Assembly (NCBI GenBank): GCA_002364555.1 | Contig: DEYM01000069.1 | Coordinates: forward strand, 3,682-12,602 | Direction: 5' to 3' | DNA length: 8,921 nt | Source of the DNA: Phycisphaerales bacterium UBA3158 | GTDB taxonomy: Bacteria; Planctomycetota; Phycisphaerae; Phycisphaerales; SM1A02 | In this document: piece after piece, positions 6,181-8,921 of the stretch | How positions within the stretch are numbered: position 1 is the stretch's first letter | Layout: each line of letters begins with the position of its first letter | Notes under the pieces: model-generated | Seen by the model: only the letters and a program-made list of their open reading frames with translations | What the model was told of the DNA's origin: nothing | Database searches by the model: none | Translations under genes and position numbers: made by a program

Positions 6181-7192
6181 TGATCCGGTCCAGCAGCTGA
6201 CGCATTCGTCCCCAGTCACGTCGAGTATGGACGAAGACGAGCCTGGGCAGTTCCAGATGATCCGTCTCGCCTCTCAACGGACCGGACAACTCCATGCGTC
6301 CACCATCGACCACGTCGGAGAACTCGTCATTGAGCAGTTCCACATCGGTGTCGGTCAATGGCAGCTTCATGCGAATGACGTACTTGGGGCCGACATACCG
6401 GCTGGAGTGGAATCGCCTGTAGAACTGCATGATGTGATCGCGGGCATCCTGGGGATCCTTGGCGATGTGAACAAGCGACTGATCCATGTTCGAGATGAAT
6501 CCCTTCGCTTCAAGTTCCTGCTTTATGAAGGACTGCCATGTGGACCAGTAGGTCTCGGTCCCTTCCACCAGAACGATGGGAACCAGATTCGACTTGCCTG
6601 TCTGGATCAGCGTCAGAGCCTCGAAGAGCTCATCCATGGTGCCGAATCCGCCGGGGAAGACGGAAACCGCCTCGGCGTGGGCCATGAACATCAGCTTGCG
6701 AGTGAAGAAGTACTGGAAACTCACGAGCTTGGGATCGCCTTCGATCACGTCGTTGGCGCTCGTCTCGAAGGGAAGCCTGATGCGAAGTCCGAAACTGGCT
6801 TCTCGACGGGGACCTTCATGGCCGGCCTTCATGATCCCGTCGCCGGCACCGGTGATGGCCATCCACCCCTCGTCGGCCATCAGTCGACCAAAGTCACGAG
6901 CTGCCGCGTAGTCGGGATGATCCTCTGGCGTGCGAGCCGATCCGTAGATCGTGACCTTCGGGACTCCTCGATAGTGGTTGAACACCTGCCATGAACGCCG
7001 CATCTCCTTGACGGCCTTGCTCATGAGCTTGATCTGCCCACTGTCGCAGCCATCATGAAGGAGCATCACCGCCGAACGAAGGACATCGGCGACGTACCCT
7101 CGCTGGTCGGCGGGCGACTCGGGTGCGAGCCGCTCGACCATCGTTTCCATCTCTTGACGGATCTGTTCTATGTTTCCAGGCTTCATGCTCAT
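6167..7192 (-). CDS. LOG-family (lysine-decarboxylase-like) phosphoribohydrolase with N- and C-terminal extensions
   Basis: Rossmann-type enzyme of the LOG family. Studied members release the base from nucleoside 5'-monophosphates (cytokinin-activating LOG in plants, PpnN-type nucleotide nucleosidases in bacteria). The core shows VTIYGSAR (80-87), ITGAGDGIMKAGHEG (113-127), FTRKLMFMAHAEA (163-175), the hallmark PGGFGTMDELFE (180-191) and LIQTGK (195-200). Arg165, Lys166 and the PGG-GT-E residues of the active site are intact. At 341 residues it exceeds minimal LOG proteins (about 180-230). There is a roughly 75-residue helical N-terminal region and a C-terminal domain from about 255 (FHSSRYVGPKYVIRM, LPRLVF, RRDWGRMRQLLDRIN). 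The start is ATG at 7192-7190 with GGAAGG five bases upstream (7198-7203); a second ATG two codons on is possible. Substrate is unknown; a role in nucleotide turnover is inference. Confidence 0.92.
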   Translation of the reverse strand: MSMKPGNIEQIRQEMETMVERLAPESPADQRGYVADVLRSAVMLLHDGCDSGQIKLMSKAVKEMRRSWQVFNHYRGVPKVTIYGSARTPEDHPDYAAARDFGRLMADEGWMAITGAGDGIMKAGHEGPRREASFGLRIRLPFETSANDVIEGDPKLVSFQYFFTRKLMFMAHAEAVSVFPGGFGTMDELFEALTLIQTGKSNLVPIVLVEGTETYWSTWQSFIKQELEAKGFISNMDQSLVHIAKDPQDARDHIMQFYRRFHSSRYVGPKYVIRMKLPLTDTDVELLNDEFSDVVDGGRMELSGPLRGETDHLELPRLVFVHTRRDWGRMRQLLDRINELA

Positions 7193-7235
7193 CGGGGCCT
7201 TCCATCATTCGAGGGAGTGATTACAGACCCATATG

Positions 7236-8921
7236 CTACCGAAGACCGGGGAACGGGACGAGATCGACTTCGGGATCGACGACCGGGCCGCTGATTCCAA
7301 CGGCATACAGGTGATTCTGGACCATGCCGATGATGTCGTTGACCAGCCGCACCCCGCCACGGGGGAAGAGCACCGCATCGATGGCAGCCCCCTGCCAGTC
7401 ATAGGTTCCATAGCCCAGAAGCGTGAAAACGGCATAGTCTCCCAGGCCACTTTCGATGAGTATCTCATCCAGGACGATCTTCTCCCCATCGACGTAGTAC
7501 TGGATGTCGACGAAGTCGGGCCTTGAGAGCGTCGGAACCGTCAGATGAAGCAGCTGCTGAATTCCCATGATTGCCGGAACGTCACCGAGAACCGCATCCG
7601 TGATCTGGATCTGACCTCGCCCACGCCTGGCGAACACATCATCGAAATGACCGCCCAGGAACATGCTCATGTAGACACGCCCCTTGATCTGGGAGGCATC
7701 GAAGGGTTCCTCGAGATCAGGATCCGATGTCTCCTCCTGAGCGACTTGAGGCGACGGCTCGTCACCGGAGAACAGCCTGACCAGATCGGCATTGGCCACG
7801 AGCAGCTCGGCCCACCAGTCATTGTCCAGCGAACGAAGTGGATCACCATCAGAACCAATCGCCATGCCCATCTTCAACGAGATCGCACCATCGGCGATGT
7901 CGCCTCGCAGATCGTTAATCAGCAGATCACCACCATCCCCGGAGATGGCCATGGTCCCCTCCAGACCCTCGACGAGCCTGCCGGAGGCCAGAAGACGGGA
8001 GGCGATCATCGACACATCGAGAACGGGAATCCCGCCGTCCAACTGTCTGTAGCTGCCACGCAGGATCGAATCGATCTCCTTGATATCGACACCCACTTCC
8101 ATGGATGCGCCACTGGTCTGGATGACACCCGTGAATTCAACCGAGTCACGATCCGAATCCTCATGCAACTCGAGGGAAAGCCGGCCATCGGTGATGATGG
8201 TCCCCTGCCCGTCCTTCCATTGGATCTCCTGCAGGGCATCCGAGACGGCGGAAGGCAGTATCGCGAGCGTCTGCGCCGCACCCAGCTGACCATTGAAGTC
8301 GAATTCGATGTCCAGATCGAACACGTCATCCATCCGGGCAGTCGCGCCGATGTCGAAGTCTCCGAAGTTGGAACGACCGACGAGGGATCCCCGGGCCGAG
8401 CCACTGGTCATCTCGACATCGGCCGAGTCGAAACTGGCCGTCAATCGCTCGCCTTCATGGGTCATGGCGACTTCCTCGGGAGTCATCGACAGACGCCAGG
8501 TCCGGTCCCGCCCACCATCGAAATCCAGGAGACCACGGAACCAGCCATCCACTTCGAGCGACTGCCAGAACTCACCGGAGTCACGAGGCATCAGCGAGGA
8601 GACGACCCCACTGAGAAGAGGCGAGCCGAATCTCGCACGATCGGCCCGGATCATCATGACGTCGGCACCGTCATCACGACCAAGGACGCCATCGAAATCC
8701 ATGAACCAGTTTCCATCCGTCTTGAAATCCGGAGGCCTGAACTCGAGAACGAGATCCTCAAGCGATGCGTGATCCTCATCGAAGAGGACATGACCCGAAG
8801 TCATCCGGGCGGTATGACCATCCTCGGATTCAACCCAGAATTGATTGATCGAACCATCGATGGACTCGCCTTTGGATCCAGTGATGCCCATCTCGATTGA
8901 AATCGTCCCCCGACCGTTCCA
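7236..8921 (-). CDS. AsmA/TamB-like envelope protein, C-terminal part (start outside window)
   Basis: The reading frame stays open to the right edge, so these 561 residues are the C-terminal portion of a larger protein; the internal ATG at 8891 is probably not the true start. The sequence is a long run of short alternating beta strands rich in Asp and Gly, without membrane segments, typical of AsmA/TamB-like (DUF3971-type) proteins that form elongated beta structures bridging the envelope. The best match to what I remember is the C-terminal AsmA-like module: GRGQIQITDAVLGDVPAIMGIQQLL, then a strand pair on YYVDGEKIVLDEI, then a closing VGISGPVVDPEVDLVP segment. An acidic linker (EETSDPDLEEPFD) precedes this module. 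Such proteins are implicated in lipid transport or outer-membrane assembly; the exact role here is not shown. The stop is TAG at 7238-7236, 43 bases before the LOG-family gene. Confidence 0.82.
   Translation of the reverse strand, partial: WNGRGTISIEMGITGSKGESIDGSINQFWVESEDGHTARMTSGHVLFDEDHASLEDLVLEFRPPDFKTDGNWFMDFDGVLGRDDGADVMMIRADRARFGSPLLSGVVSSLMPRDSGEFWQSLEVDGWFRGLLDFDGGRDRTWRLSMTPEEVAMTHEGERLTASFDSADVEMTSGSARGSLVGRSNFGDFDIGATARMDDVFDLDIEFDFNGQLGAAQTLAILPSAVSDALQEIQWKDGQGTIITDGRLSLELHEDSDRDSVEFTGVIQTSGASMEVGVDIKEIDSILRGSYRQLDGGIPVLDVSMIASRLLASGRLVEGLEGTMAISGDGGDLLINDLRGDIADGAISLKMGMAIGSDGDPLRSLDNDWWAELLVANADLVRLFSGDEPSPQVAQEETSDPDLEEPFDASQIKGRVYMSMFLGGHFDDVFARRGRGQIQITDAVLGDVPAIMGIQQLLHLTVPTLSRPDFVDIQYYVDGEKIVLDEILIESGLGDYAVFTLLGYGTYDWQGAAIDAVLFPRGGVRLVNDIIGMVQNHLYAVGISGPVVDPEVDLVPFPGLR

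Noticed and set aside
7220..7225. TGTAAT as a -10 box for the LOG-family gene
   Set aside because: The most conserved A of the hexamer is replaced by G and no -35 element is found at a suitable distance; the short gap after the AsmA-like gene favours read-through.
7545..8900. Long plus-strand open frame of 451 codons opposite the AsmA-like gene
   Set aside because: It lies wholly antisense to a gene with convincing protein features. The translation is rich in Arg, His, Thr and Ile without recognisable domains, as expected from a mirror of GC-rich codons.

Overview
The window is a gene-dense, GC-rich bacterial chromosome segment in which every convincing gene lies on the minus strand, so it reads from the right edge to the left. 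Gene content and protein style point to a planctomycete, probably a marine Phycisphaerae-like lineage. The hints are an AsmA-type secretion-associated protein, a glutamyl-tRNA synthetase with an enlarged region after KMSKR, and a c-type cytochrome domain with an MPPW motif. The taxonomic call is an inference from memory, not from a search.

Layout in transcription order. (1) 8921-7236: C-terminal 561 residues of a large AsmA/TamB-like envelope protein whose start lies outside the window. (2) 7192-6167: a LOG-family (lysine-decarboxylase-like) phosphoribohydrolase with extra N- and C-terminal regions. (3) 6180-5371: a small exported, probably lipid-anchored protein of unknown function whose start overlaps the end of the LOG gene by 14 bases. 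(4) A 125-base gap holding two modest inverted repeats and a candidate leaderless promoter. (5) 5245-4313: CDP-diacylglycerol-serine O-phosphatidyltransferase (pssA). (6) 4305-2629: glutamyl-tRNA synthetase (gltX). (7) 2615-1683: a 310-residue conserved-looking protein of unknown function. (8) 1661-354: fumarylacetoacetase (fahA), starting at GTG. (9) 335-1: N-terminal part of a c-type cytochrome-domain protein that runs off the left edge.

The five genes from pssA to the cytochrome are separated by only 7 to 21 bases and probably form one transcription unit, although they mix phospholipid synthesis, translation and aromatic amino-acid catabolism. Fumarylacetoacetase performs the last step of tyrosine/homogentisate breakdown, giving fumarate and acetoacetate; no other enzyme of that pathway is visible. 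The 310-residue neighbour directly before fahA is the best candidate for undescribed biochemistry. It carries sharply defined motifs (KIRTGG, FKATAGLHHP, SFGSCS) that look like an enzyme active site but match no function I know. No tRNA, rRNA, CRISPR array, insertion sequence, prophage or defence gene was seen, and no stretch over 300 bases lacks a gene.
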